Positions 19,232-27,714 of a stretch of DNA of 64,000 nt are shown in pieces. A model generated the notes under the pieces. It was not told where the DNA came from. It did not search any database and was given only the letters and a program-made list of their open reading frames with translations. The stretch spans positions 1,984,001-2,048,000 of the forward strand of contig CALSTV010000001.1 in NCBI GenBank assembly GCA_943789365.1, in the 5' to 3' direction. The stretch is from an uncultured Flavobacteriaceae bacterium (GTDB lineage Bacteria; Bacteroidota; Bacteroidia; Flavobacteriales; Flavobacteriaceae). A program made the translations under genes and the position numbers. The first letter of the stretch is position 1; each line of letters opens with the position of its first letter.

Positions 19232-20165
19232 ATGCTTTTTTGCTTTCCAACAAAACATACACAGGAAAATGATCGCTACATCCGCCCAAGTAGTATTTTC
19301 CAGAATAGGTTCTGAAGGGTGTGTTTTTATATCGACCTCTAGGGTTGGTTAAAAAATCGGCATTAAAGATATTTGCTTCTTTAAACACAAGTTTGTTTGG
19401 TTTCGGTTCAAAAAATGGAGAGGATAATAAAATTTGATCGAATAGCATCCACTTTCCGTAAAATTTTAAAGATCCAAGACCATTTGTATACAAGTCGACC
19501 ATGGGGTTTTTCAAGCCATTAATAGCAAGGTGATTTTGAATACTTTCATCGGTTGGGTTGTCATTGAAGTCACCGAGAACCACAATTTTAGGACTATGTT
19601 CTTTGAGGGAATCCATATGATCGTGTATCAGTTTGGCGATATGTATTCTTTTGCGTTGGGTTTCATCGTGTCCAGTGCGTTTAGAAGGCCAATGATTTAC
19701 ATATATATGTATGAGTTCCCCCATTAATTCCCCTTTTACATATAGAATATCTCTGGTGTAATCTCGGATGTTTTTTGAATTGTAGACTTCTATAGGAATT
19801 ACTTCAGAAGTGATGGGTTGGAAATATCTGGTATTAAAGAGAAGTGCAACGTCAATACCACGTTCATCTGGAGAATCGAAATGTATGTATTGGTAGGCAT
19901 GTTCTTTTAATTTCTCGGAGTTGATCAAAGCGTTTAGTACGGTTTTGTTTTCAACCTCTGCGAGTCCAACCAATACAGGAGGCATGTCGTTACCAATTTT
20001 AGAAATGGCATTCCCCAGTTTTTGAATTTTGATATTGAATCGATAAGGGCCCCATTTCTTCTTGCCTTTTGGAGTATAGTCGTGGTCTAGCGTATGTGCC
20101 CCATCTACGGTATCGAACAAATTTTCAACATTGTAAAAAGCGATTGAGATTTGAGGAGCGCTCAT
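19230..20165 (-). CDS. endonuclease/exonuclease/phosphatase-family protein without signal peptide
   Basis: 311 residues, clearly paralogous to the protein at 12665-13711: FYNVENLFDT, GLAEVENK, FDSPDERGIDVALL, VNHWPSKR, VLGDFNDNP and CSDHFPV occur in the same order with the metal and catalytic residues intact. No signal peptide is visible from the start at 20165, so it probably acts in the cytosol. The pair could split degradation of the same type of phosphodiester between compartments, but that is inference. Confidence 0.87.
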   Translation of the reverse strand: MSAPQISIAFYNVENLFDTVDGAHTLDHDYTPKGKKKWGPYRFNIKIQKLGNAISKIGNDMPPVLVGLAEVENKTVLNALINSEKLKEHAYQYIHFDSPDERGIDVALLFNTRYFQPITSEVIPIEVYNSKNIRDYTRDILYVKGELMGELIHIYVNHWPSKRTGHDETQRKRIHIAKLIHDHMDSLKEHSPKIVVLGDFNDNPTDESIQNHLAINGLKNPMVDLYTNGLGSLKFYGKWMLFDQILLSSPFFEPKPNKLVFKEANIFNADFLTNPRGRYKNTPFRTYSGKYYLGGCSDHFPVYVLLESKKA

Positions 20166-20294
20166 AGGGGTACTTTTTATTTTTCAAGGTACGAATTTAA
20201 AAGAAATCTGAGAAGTTAAGAAGTAGAAGGCGTTAAGAAGTTAATTTCCTTTTTTATGAATTGAGAATTGGCAATTTAGAAGTCACTCGTTTTT

Positions 20295-20406
20295 AGCTCT
20301 CAGCTCCCAGCTCCCAGCCACCAGCTCTCAGCAGTCCGCCGTCCGCCGTCTGCCACCAGCTCTCAGCCATCAGCCGTCAGCCGTTAGCCGTCAGTCGAAA
20401 GCCACC
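20295..20406. repeat. degenerate heptamer array, 16 units in phase
   Basis: Sixteen consecutive 7-bp words fit the form nGCnnnC almost without exception: AGCTCTC, AGCTCCC twice, AGCCACC, AGCAGTC, CGCCGTC twice, TGCCACC, AGCCATC, AGCCGTC and so on. The phase never slips. The words overlap in form with those of the larger array at 50835-51712 (for example TGCCACC occurs in both). It lies in the 285-bp gap between the endonuclease gene and hflX. Confidence 0.85.
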
Positions 20407-20438
20407 CGCTAAAAGTAAAAAACCAATAACTTTTATTG

Positions 20439-20446
20439 TACATTTG
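20439..20446 (+). promoter_or_regulatory. candidate -7 box TACATTTG for hflX
   Basis: Matches TAnnTTTG only 4 bp before the hflX ATG, so if used the transcript would be leaderless or nearly so. Confidence 0.35.
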
Positions 20447-20450
20447 TAAC

Positions 20451-21668
20451 ATGATTGATAAGAAAAAAGTAACCTCCGAAAAAACGGTGCTAATTGGTGT
20501 TGTCACGCAGCATCAAGACGAGGAAATAGCAACGGAATTTTTAGATGAACTGGAGTTTTTAGTAAAAACAGCTGGAGGTGTTTCGGTAAAACGATTCACC
20601 CAAAAAGTTGAAAAGCCACATCCAAAGACTTTTATCGGAACTGGAAAATTAGAGGAGGTAAAGAGATATATTGACACGCATCATATTGGAACGGCAGTGT
20701 TTGATGATGAGTTGTCACCTGCACAATTGCGAAATATTGAAAAAGTACTCGATTGTAAGATATTGGATAGAACCAATTTGATACTCGATATATTTGCTCA
20801 GAGAGCGCAGACCAGTTATGCGCGTACACAAGTAGCTTTGGCACAATGTCAATATTTATTACCTAGATTGACTAAGTTATGGACCCACCTCGATAAGCAA
20901 AAAGGGGGTATTGGATTGCGTGGACCGGGTGAAACGGAAATTGAAACAGATAGACGTATTGTTCGTGATCAGATTTCTGGTTTGAAAAAGAAATTAGCAA
21001 CGATCGACAAGCAAATGGCCATTCAACGAAAAAATAGAGGTCAGCTAGTCCGTGTGGCTTTGGTAGGATATACCAATGTGGGGAAATCTACCTTGATGAA
21101 TGTCATTAGCAAATCGGATGTGTTTGCTGAAAACAAACTATTTGCCACCTTAGATACAACGGTGCGTAAAGTGGTAATTAAGAATTTACCTTTTTTATTG
21201 ACGGATACCGTGGGATTTATTCGAAAACTACCTACCCAATTGGTAGAGTCTTTTAAATCTACTTTGGACGAAGTACGTGAGGCCGATTTTCTATTGCACG
21301 TCGTAGATGTTTCTCATAAGAACTTTGAGGATCATATAGATTCGGTAAATAAAATTTTACAAGAAATTGAAAGCTCCGACAAGCCAGTGATGATGGTATT
21401 TAATATGATAGATGCCTACGAACATGAAACGATTGATGCTGATGATTTGGTAACTGAAAAGACAAAAGCACATTATACTTTAGAAGAATTGCAAAAATCA
21501 TGGATGTCCAAAATGGAAAATAACTGTGTATTTATTTCTGCTTTGCACAAAGAAAATTTAGAAGACTTTAAAGCACGCGTATATGAAGAGGTGAAGAAAA
21601 TTCATATCAAACGTTTTCCATACAATAGCTTTTTGTATGAAGAATATGTGATGCCAGAGGAAGAATAA
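20451..21668 (+). CDS. hflX: GTPase HflX
   Basis: 405 residues from ATG 20451; a TTG 15 bp upstream lies inside the candidate promoter. The N-terminal HflX domain (TFIGTGKLEEV, DDELSPAQLRN, RTNLILDIFAQRA) is followed by the GPGETEIETDRR segment and a G domain with the P-loop GYTNVGKST, the DTVGF switch and FNMIDAYE as the base-recognition region. HflX binds the 50S subunit and splits stalled ribosomes, especially under heat stress. A strong terminator follows. Confidence 0.97.
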   Translation: MIDKKKVTSEKTVLIGVVTQHQDEEIATEFLDELEFLVKTAGGVSVKRFTQKVEKPHPKTFIGTGKLEEVKRYIDTHHIGTAVFDDELSPAQLRNIEKVLDCKILDRTNLILDIFAQRAQTSYARTQVALAQCQYLLPRLTKLWTHLDKQKGGIGLRGPGETEIETDRRIVRDQISGLKKKLATIDKQMAIQRKNRGQLVRVALVGYTNVGKSTLMNVISKSDVFAENKLFATLDTTVRKVVIKNLPFLLTDTVGFIRKLPTQLVESFKSTLDEVREADFLLHVVDVSHKNFEDHIDSVNKILQEIESSDKPVMMVFNMIDAYEHETIDADDLVTEKTKAHYTLEELQKSWMSKMENNCVFISALHKENLEDFKARVYEEVKKIHIKRFPYNSFLYEEYVMPEEE

Positions 21669-21687
21669 TAACAAAGAACAAGCATAA

Positions 21688-21726
21688 AAAAAGCCGTTTT
21701 CAATCTGTTGAAAACGGCTTTTTTTG
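21688..21726. terminator. strong intrinsic terminator after hflX
   Basis: AAAAAAGCCGTTTTCAA and TTGAAAACGGCTTTTTT form a perfect 17-bp stem with a TCTG loop and end in a T tract. The symmetric A and T tracts let it serve the convergent DUF3078 gene too. Confidence 0.93.
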
Positions 21727-21739
21727 TTTTGAATAAGTT

Positions 21740-22633
21740 CTAAAAGTTGTAACTGATTGCTACTCCAAAGTTCTCTTTTATCTGGAGTCCACTAAAAGAA
21801 TTGTCGTCATACACTCCTTGGAAAGTAAAGTTGGTAGAAAACACATCGTTGATTTTCATCACCACATTTAAGGTGTAATCAACATCGACATTTTGTGGAT
21901 TGTCGAGGTAGTCTGAGTAGAATGTCAAAATATTCTCAATAGAAATATTTTTCATGATTTCAGTTCTGTAATAGGCACGGATATTCAAACCAAAATCATA
22001 GAGTAAATCTTCTCCTGGTGCAACACCATACATTTCAATGTCTTTACTCGATTCAAATTGCAAAGGATCGTCGTTAAACTCCCAAACTTCACCGTTTAAG
22101 AAAGTGAATTTTGAAGTAATTGGTGCGAAGTTGACAGAAAGATCATCACTTTTTTTCCAGAAAAAACCAGGACCAAAACTCAGGTAGGCAGGTTTAAAGA
22201 ATCCTGAAACTGGGTATTGTAAATTATCGCCGTCGAAATCGTCGGTATAATCGTGTCCGTCGATGAATTGTGTTTTAAAGTTGGTAAGGAATGAGAAATT
22301 CCATGTTTTAGTAAAAGCTCTACCTAGGATTGAGTTGAATTCTAGTCGGTCATCCGTTTTTTTTGTGTCTTCATCTTCTACGGCTGAAATTCCTAGCGCA
22401 GCAATGATTTTGTTGTCAAATAGCCAACCATTCTTTTCGTAGTTAAAATCGTAGTTAAAATTGATGTTTCCAGAAAAGGCATTGTCTCCACCTGGTTGCC
22501 AATTGGAGAATCCGGATTGGTTCATGGTAAAAGAAATCTTACCTGTTTTTTTCCAGGCACCTTTTTTGTCATTTTCTTGAGAAAACAAGACAAAATTACA
22601 CAGTAGAACACAAAAGAATATTAATTTTTTCAT
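21740..22633 (-). CDS. DUF3078 outer-membrane-type protein
   Basis: 297 residues with a signal peptide (1-19). The family markers are WKKTGKISFTMNQSGFSNWQPGG near the N-terminus and a series of alternating beta strands ending in an aromatic residue (ISYNF), which fits a beta-barrel in the outer membrane. The function of DUF3078 is unknown. It is transcribed on the minus strand behind the DUF2480 gene with a 52-bp gap. Confidence 0.85.
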   Translation of the reverse strand: MKKLIFFCVLLCNFVLFSQENDKKGAWKKTGKISFTMNQSGFSNWQPGGDNAFSGNINFNYDFNYEKNGWLFDNKIIAALGISAVEDEDTKKTDDRLEFNSILGRAFTKTWNFSFLTNFKTQFIDGHDYTDDFDGDNLQYPVSGFFKPAYLSFGPGFFWKKSDDLSVNFAPITSKFTFLNGEVWEFNDDPLQFESSKDIEMYGVAPGEDLLYDFGLNIRAYYRTEIMKNISIENILTFYSDYLDNPQNVDVDYTLNVVMKINDVFSTNFTFQGVYDDNSFSGLQIKENFGVAISYNF

Positions 22634-22685
22634 AGTGGAGGGTTTGGGTTAGAATCGTAAATATACTAATCTTTTTAGAAAATAA

Positions 22686-23189
22686 TTACTTTTTCTTAAA
22701 GAGCGGGACGGTAGAGCAGGCTTCGCCATACATGACAGATTTCGCCACAGGGATTATTTTTTCGATCAATTGGGTATAGGCAGTTGGAGGAATGGGTTTG
22801 TTCGCACACCCCTTGATGATTACGGGTCTGTTGGCCACCAACGAAAGATCGAATTGTTGTATGATCTCTTGGAAGATAGACGTTTCGAGCTGTGTTAAAT
22901 CGCCCACAGTAATTTTTTTTGCAAAGGGAGCAGCTTTGGTAGCAATCAATAAATAAGCCCAAGAAGGAATGATGGCATCTGCCGAACAGCTCAACGATAC
23001 ATAGGTGTCTTGCATTGAGCTCCAATCGTAGGCAGCAACAGATTCTCTAAAATCCTTTTCCTTTAAAATCAATCCTTGAAACAACCAAGGTTCAATATCG
23101 AACAACAGTCGTTTACCTTCAGGATAATAATCTTCAAGGTCTATTGTAACCAGTTTGCTGTTCGCTACTTTATTTACAATTTCTTCCAT
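22686..23189 (-). CDS. DUF2480 family protein
   Basis: 167 residues, no signal peptide. The N-terminus (EEIVNKVANSKLVTIDLEDYYP) and the GCANKPIPPTAY and MYGEACSTVPLFKK segments are typical of DUF2480, a family largely restricted to Bacteroidota and usually next to Fe-S assembly genes. Three conserved-looking cysteines (in LSCSAD, KGCANK and EACSTV) might bind metal or a cluster, which is inference. It is 104 bp downstream of the SufT-like gene. Confidence 0.85.
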   Translation of the reverse strand: MEEIVNKVANSKLVTIDLEDYYPEGKRLLFDIEPWLFQGLILKEKDFRESVAAYDWSSMQDTYVSLSCSADAIIPSWAYLLIATKAAPFAKKITVGDLTQLETSIFQEIIQQFDLSLVANRPVIIKGCANKPIPPTAYTQLIEKIIPVAKSVMYGEACSTVPLFKKK

Positions 23190-23293
23190 CTGAATACTTA
23201 AATTTTATGTTTCATGATTGTTCACACTCCAATGGAATGTAAGATTTTTTGTGCTGCTGTTTTATTGTGCACGTAGAATTACTAAAAACTCAG

Positions 23294-23614
23294 CTACAAA
23301 AAGCCGAGTTCTAATTTTGCCTCTTCACTCATCATGTCTTGTGTCCAAGTAGGATCAAAGGTTATTTCTACCTCTGCGCTGTCAATTTCTTCTAGCTGTT
23401 CAATCTTGTCTTCCACTTCTTTGGGTAAGGTTTCTGCTACTGGGCAGTTTGGTGAAGTCAAAGTCATTAATATTTTTGCTTCTTTATGATCGTTAACCAT
23501 CACGTCATAGATAAGTCCTAATTCATAGATATCTACAGGGATTTCAGGATCGAAAATAGTTTTTAAAACCTGAACAATTTTTTCCCCGATATCTGTTATT
23601 TGTGTTTCGTCCAT
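23294..23614 (-). CDS. sufT: SufT-like DUF59 (MIP18 family) Fe-S assembly protein
   Basis: 106 residues, the size of stand-alone DUF59 proteins. FDPEIPVDIYELGLIYDV, the conserved cysteine in TSPNCPVAETLP and the C-terminal EITFDPTWTQDMMSEEA are characteristic. SufT proteins help mature Fe-S enzymes in the cytosol. The adjacent DUF2480 gene matches the usual Bacteroidota SUF neighbourhood, although no other suf genes are in this window. A good -7 box lies just upstream. Confidence 0.92.
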   Translation of the reverse strand: MDETQITDIGEKIVQVLKTIFDPEIPVDIYELGLIYDVMVNDHKEAKILMTLTSPNCPVAETLPKEVEDKIEQLEEIDSAEVEITFDPTWTQDMMSEEAKLELGFL

Positions 23615-23633
23615 TGTCTCGAAATTTAGAGTT

Positions 23634-23641
23634 CAAAGATA
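23634..23641 (-). promoter_or_regulatory. candidate -7 box TATCTTTG for the SufT-like gene
   Basis: Exact TAnnTTTG match on the minus strand, 19 bp before the start codon; a weak TTTCG lies about 20 bp farther upstream at the -33 position. Confidence 0.5.
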
Positions 23642-23802
23642 CTAAATATTGTGCTCTCCTACGAAAGGAGTATTTATTATTTTCGGCGCGATCAACGTTG
23701 CAGATTTCGTTGTGAAAAATGGATAGACTTGCTATATGCTCTATCTTCGAGAGTCTATTTGTTCTAAGAGATGTATAGTTGGTATACTATTTTAAAAAGC
23801 AC

Positions 23803-25098
23803 TTATATATAAAACTTAATCAAAAATAGAACGACAATGACATACATAATAGGTTTTATTTCTTTGTGCTTCCCAGCAATGAGTTTTAAAAACACATATG
23901 AGAGCATACCAAAAACAATTCCTTCGGCAATACTATAAGTTAACGGCATCATTATTATGGTAAAAAATGCTGGAATGGCTTCTGTAAAGTCGTCTAGGTT
24001 TATTTTTTGAATGGGAGAAATCATAAACAAGCCAACAATAATCAAGGCAGAAGCTGTGGCGGCAGGAGGAATGATCATAAAGACCCCTCCAAAAAATAAG
24101 GCCATGGCAAACATTGCCGCTGTAGTTAAGGCTGTCATACCAGTACGACCACCTTCTGCTACACCAGCAGCGCTTTCTACATAAGTTGTAACGGTTGAGG
24201 TTCCAAGTATTGCACCAATAAATGTTCCGATGGAGTCTGCGAATAAGGCTTGTTTTACGCTTGGTATTTTTCCGTCTTTGTCTAGCATATCAGATTTTGA
24301 AGAAACCCCTATGAGCGTTCCTACTGTATCGAACATATCGACAAACAGGAAGGTAAATAGCACTACCAACATGTCTAATGTAAAGATTTGAGAAAAGTCG
24401 AATTGAAAAAAAATGGGGCTGATTGATGGGGGCAAACTCAACAATTGAAAATCTTCTGGAATAGTGGTCACTCCTGTAAACAAACCGAGAATTGTGGCAC
24501 TTAGAATTCCCAATAATATAGCCCCTTTTACTTTTTTGATTAAGAAGAATCCGGTGATGATTACACCAGCAAGGCCAACGAGTACAGAGGGGCTTTTCAT
24601 GTCTCCCAAGGTTACCAAAGTAGCGGGGTTGTCGACAATAAGCCCTGTGCTTTTCAATCCGATAAAGGCAATGAATAAACCGATACCTACCGACACGGCG
24701 TGTTTTAAATTCATCGGAATAGAGTTTACAATGAGCTCGCGAATATTAAATATCGTAAGTAGAATAAATACAATTCCTTCTAAAAAAACAGCAGTCAGTG
24801 CAAATTGCCAAGAGTATCCCATACCTAGGACTACAGTAAACGCGAAGAATGCATTCAATCCCATTCCTGGAGCCAATGCAAAGGGTAGTTTTGCAACTAT
24901 TGCCATGACGAGCGTTGCAACTACAGCAGATAGGGCAGTGGCTGTAAAAACGGCTCCCTTATCCATTCCTGTAGCACTTAAAATACTAGGGTTTACCGCT
25001 AAGATATAAACCATGGTCATAAAGGTGGTAATCCCAGCAATGACTTCAGTTTTAAGGGTTGACTTGTTTTCTGTGATTTTAAAGAATTTATCCAACAT
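23803..25098 (-). CDS. NCS2-family purine nucleobase permease (AzgA-like)
   Basis: 431 residues with 12-14 hydrophobic segments. Signatures are the N-terminal EVIAGITTFMTMVYILAVNP, the APGMGLNAFFAF loop and the FVDMFDTVGTLIGV and GTSTVTTYVESAAGVAEGGRTG segments, the last being substrate-site motifs of the AzgA branch. It imports adenine, guanine or hypoxanthine with protons across the inner membrane. The DUF5020 channel gene lies 25 bp upstream on the same strand, giving a two-membrane uptake pair. Confidence 0.93.
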   Translation of the reverse strand: MLDKFFKITENKSTLKTEVIAGITTFMTMVYILAVNPSILSATGMDKGAVFTATALSAVVATLVMAIVAKLPFALAPGMGLNAFFAFTVVLGMGYSWQFALTAVFLEGIVFILLTIFNIRELIVNSIPMNLKHAVSVGIGLFIAFIGLKSTGLIVDNPATLVTLGDMKSPSVLVGLAGVIITGFFLIKKVKGAILLGILSATILGLFTGVTTIPEDFQLLSLPPSISPIFFQFDFSQIFTLDMLVVLFTFLFVDMFDTVGTLIGVSSKSDMLDKDGKIPSVKQALFADSIGTFIGAILGTSTVTTYVESAAGVAEGGRTGMTALTTAAMFAMALFFGGVFMIIPPAATASALIIVGLFMISPIQKINLDDFTEAIPAFFTIIMMPLTYSIAEGIVFGMLSYVFLKLIAGKHKEIKPIMYVIVVLFLIKFYI

Positions 25099-25123
25099 AA
25101 GTTCAAGGTTTAAGCGGTTACAA

Positions 25124-25774
25124 TTAAATATTCCATTTTATGCCCAAAGTGGGTCTTACTTTAAATTCTGGAGTGTAGGCAAAATTGTTCGATAATTCCA
25201 CTTCTCCTCCTATAGAGAAGGTTTTGTTTAAATTGTACCAAACCTGAGGTTCAGCCAGAAAAACTGTGGTGCCGCTTAGACCGTCGCCATTTTCAGTCCA
25301 TACATCTGCAAAGCCTGTAAGGGTGAGTTTTGAATTTAGCAAATGCCAATACCAAGTTCCAGTAATCTGGTAGTTTGCCTCACCAGCATTCTTAAACGAT
25401 TTGTAGCCAGCATAGGTTGAAAAGCCCCAGTTAGCTGTCCCCTTAGAGTAGTTTACCCCAAAGATCCACGCTGCATTTATGCTATATCCAAAATTCGGAG
25501 TCATACCAACACCTCCATTGTATTCAACATGTAAACCAACAGGTATTTTTTCCGTTTTCAAAACACGTGCAATTTCAAAGTAGCCTTGATTGATACCATT
25601 TTCTGCGTTATAATCAAAGTCTATAAAGGTAAAGGTGTTTCCATATTTGTCCATTTTAAAGAGTTCAAACGTAGTGGTAAAATGTTCTCTTTCAAAATCG
25701 TGATGAAGTTGTAAATTTTGACAAAATACGCTAGTGCTAACGCAAAATACGAGCAATAAAACTATTTTATTCAT
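25124..25774 (-). CDS. DUF5020 outer-membrane protein (Tsx-like channel)
   Basis: 216 residues with a signal peptide (1-18). The mature protein is a run of amphipathic strands ending in LGIKWNI, with LQLHHDFEREHFTTTFELF and FIDFDYN resembling the nucleoside-specific channel Tsx. Paired with the NCS2 permease it would carry purines or nucleosides through the outer membrane. I looked for a purine riboswitch upstream and found none. Confidence 0.85.
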   Translation of the reverse strand: MNKIVLLLVFCVSTSVFCQNLQLHHDFEREHFTTTFELFKMDKYGNTFTFIDFDYNAENGINQGYFEIARVLKTEKIPVGLHVEYNGGVGMTPNFGYSINAAWIFGVNYSKGTANWGFSTYAGYKSFKNAGEANYQITGTWYWHLLNSKLTLTGFADVWTENGDGLSGTTVFLAEPQVWYNLNKTFSIGGEVELSNNFAYTPEFKVRPTLGIKWNI

Positions 25775-26338
25775 ATAGATTGGGGTGCTTTTGTAAAGCA
25801 GTAAATTTAGTAAAAAGTTTTAGGATAGTGCTTTGTATGAGGTATTTATATAAATAGTTTAAGACTTGTTTAGCGCTATTATATGAAAGGTAGAGAATAG
25901 TTTACCTATTTTCCACAATGTTCTGATTTATGTTGAGAGTTTAGACGAAGAATTCTTGGCATTCGACAATATGTTAACGTATGTATAGGTTTTTTTTGAA
26001 TTCTTTCTGTAAATTTACATGACTTTCTCCCCCACATTTTTAAATCTTAACAACAAAATTAGAGAATGATGTGGTTTCCAAATTTCGTTTTTGTCTTTTT
26101 CGATGTGTTGCTTGCGAATCATTTTGCAAAGATTGCGTTTGATTCCAGGTTTAGTTGAGCATTAAAGTTCGGCTTTTATTTGATGGAAGTAGCACGTAAA
26201 AGTAACGTTGAATCGAATTAAGAATTTAAGTATGAAGGCCAATATTAAGCTTTCCATACTTAGGACATGCACTGTAGCCTCCCAACAGTATGAATTGAAG
26301 TCATTACTACCTAACTGTTGTTGCAAAATTAGTGTGCA
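25775..26338. other. 564-bp intergenic region, no gene supported
   Basis: AT-rich, with only very short open frames (a 30-codon frame starting at 26066 has no supporting features). No consensus promoter box, riboswitch or hairpin terminator was identified on either strand. Confidence 0.5.
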
Positions 26339-26494
26339 ATGAACTATTTTAAATATATAGGCATACTACTTCTCTTGTTTGTAAGTGAAATAGTATATGC
26401 GCAAGGGGAGGTATTAGGCTTGCGAATCTCGATAGATTGGATCACTTGGTTCTTGTTGTTTACAACAGTATTTTATACAAATGACAGGCCTTAG
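26339..26494 (+). CDS. possible small membrane or secreted protein (51 aa)
   Basis: An ATG at 26339 opens 51 codons. The product has a signal-peptide-like N-terminus (basic K5, hydrophobic residues 7-16, VYAQ cleavage-like site at 19-22) and a second hydrophobic stretch (WITWFLLFTTVFY, residues 34-46). That composition is unlikely in random sequence. The gene converges with the Crp/Fnr gene 4 bp away. No family recognised. Confidence 0.4.
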   Translation: MNYFKYIGILLLLFVSEIVYAQGEVLGLRISIDWITWFLLFTTVFYTNDRP

Positions 26495-26498
26495 TGTA

Positions 26499-27131
26499 TT
26501 ATAGAGCGATGACTTTGATACGATTTCGGTGCAATTGTATTTTGTGCTCATTTTCCAATTTTTTTAACAAACGGGAAATGACCACTCTAGAAGTATGCAA
26601 TTCGTATGCAATTTCTTGATGGGTGGTAGTTAAAAATTCCTCTTGGTTAACCATGGCTTTGTCCTGGAGGTATTTTAAGAGGCGCTCGTCCATTTTTAAA
26701 AATGCAATGGTGTCAATAGCTTCGAGCATTTCTTTCATTCTCGATTGGTAGCTCTGTAGGATAAATTCTTGCCAAGAACTATATTTTTGCATCCATTCTG
26801 TCATTTTTTGAATGGGTATTAAAATGAGTTTGGCATCTGTTTCTGCTAAGGCTTTTATTTCACTAATACTGTTGCCAAGACAGCAACTTAAGGTCATAGC
26901 ACAGGTGTCACCTCGTTCTAAAAAGTAGAGCAATAATTCTTCGCCATTTTCATCTTCACGTAAAATTTTTAGGGCACCTTCTAGTAATAAGGGCATGTGA
27001 AGAATAGGTGCACCAATTTCCATGATACTGCTTCCTTGAGGGATGGTTTTAACAATGCCAATAGCATGTATTTCGTCTAAGAGTTCAGCTTCAAAAAGAT
27101 GTTGGTAATGAAAAGTTAGTGCTGCGAGCAT
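26499..27131 (-). CDS. Crp/Fnr-family transcriptional regulator
   Basis: 210 residues: a cyclic-nucleotide-type sensor domain (about 25-120), a dimerisation helix and a C-terminal winged helix-turn-helix (TTHQEIAYELHTSRVVISRLLKKLE, described here by its core EIAYELHTSR). Fnr-type N-terminal cluster cysteines are absent, but a conserved-looking CAMTLSCC motif lies in the sensor domain at about residues 77-84 and could be redox active. It lies beside an Rrf2 regulator and a hemerythrin-PAS protein, so a role in oxygen or nitrosative response is plausible. Confidence 0.9.
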   Translation of the reverse strand: MLAALTFHYQHLFEAELLDEIHAIGIVKTIPQGSSIMEIGAPILHMPLLLEGALKILREDENGEELLLYFLERGDTCAMTLSCCLGNSISEIKALAETDAKLILIPIQKMTEWMQKYSSWQEFILQSYQSRMKEMLEAIDTIAFLKMDERLLKYLQDKAMVNQEEFLTTTHQEIAYELHTSRVVISRLLKKLENEHKIQLHRNRIKVIAL

Positions 27132-27229
27132 AGATGTGAACTAAGTGTTATAAACAATATAAAGATACTTATATTTAGGATTGATTGAAAAACTTTTTTC
27201 TAAGAAAACAGATAAAAACATCTTTTTTG

Positions 27230-27237
27230 TATCTTTG
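27230..27237 (+). promoter_or_regulatory. candidate -7 box TATCTTTG for the Rrf2 gene
   Basis: Exact consensus -7 match 18 bp upstream of the preferred Rrf2 start codon at 27256, which argues against any start upstream of it. Confidence 0.5.
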
Positions 27238-27255
27238 AATTTTAAAAACCAGCCC

Positions 27256-27714
27256 ATGTTATCAAATGCTTGCCAATATGCTATTCGTTCGATTCTTTAT
27301 TTATCTATTTACTCGGACAAAGACAACAAAATAGGTGTAAAAAAAATAGCAGAAGAGCTGGAAACTCCCCAACCATTTTTGGCAAAATTATTACAACAGT
27401 TGACTAGAAGTGATTTGGTTTCTTCAACAAAAGGGCCTAATGGAGGCTTTTTTTTAAGTACTGCCAATAAACAAAACGCCATTTGGGATATTGTTACAAA
27501 TATTGACGGTTCTGAAAAATTTGACCAATGCTTTTTAGGACTGGCCAGATGTGAAGATAAGAATCCTTGTCCGGTACATCATATAACGGCGCCTTTTAAA
27601 AAGAAAATACTGGCAGATTTTAAAGACAAGACAATTGCCGTGTTTACCGAAGAGCTTAAAAACTCTCGAAAAATTATTTCCTTAAAGGAATTTGATGCCC
27701 TTCAACAAAATTAG
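27256..27714 (+). CDS. Rrf2-family regulator with three Fe-S-type cysteines
   Basis: 152 residues from ATG 27256 (an upstream TTG lies before the promoter box). The winged helix (SNACQYAIRSILYLS, IAEELETPQPFLAKLLQQL, LVSSTKGPNGGF) is typical of Rrf2. C92, C99 and C105 fall where IscR and NsrR carry cluster ligands, so an Fe-S cluster sensing iron, redox state or NO is likely by family analogy. Its stop overlaps by 4 bp the stop region of the convergent DUF438 gene. Confidence 0.9.
   Translation: MLSNACQYAIRSILYLSIYSDKDNKIGVKKIAEELETPQPFLAKLLQQLTRSDLVSSTKGPNGGFFLSTANKQNAIWDIVTNIDGSEKFDQCFLGLARCEDKNPCPVHHITAPFKKKILADFKDKTIAVFTEELKNSRKIISLKEFDALQQN

Noticed and set aside
25775-25920. Purine riboswitch ahead of the DUF5020-NCS2 pair
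   Set aside because: Neither the conserved core nor the paired stems of the class could be found on the minus strand.
26066-26158. 30-codon open frame in the intergenic region
   Set aside because: Too short, no signal peptide or recognisable start region.
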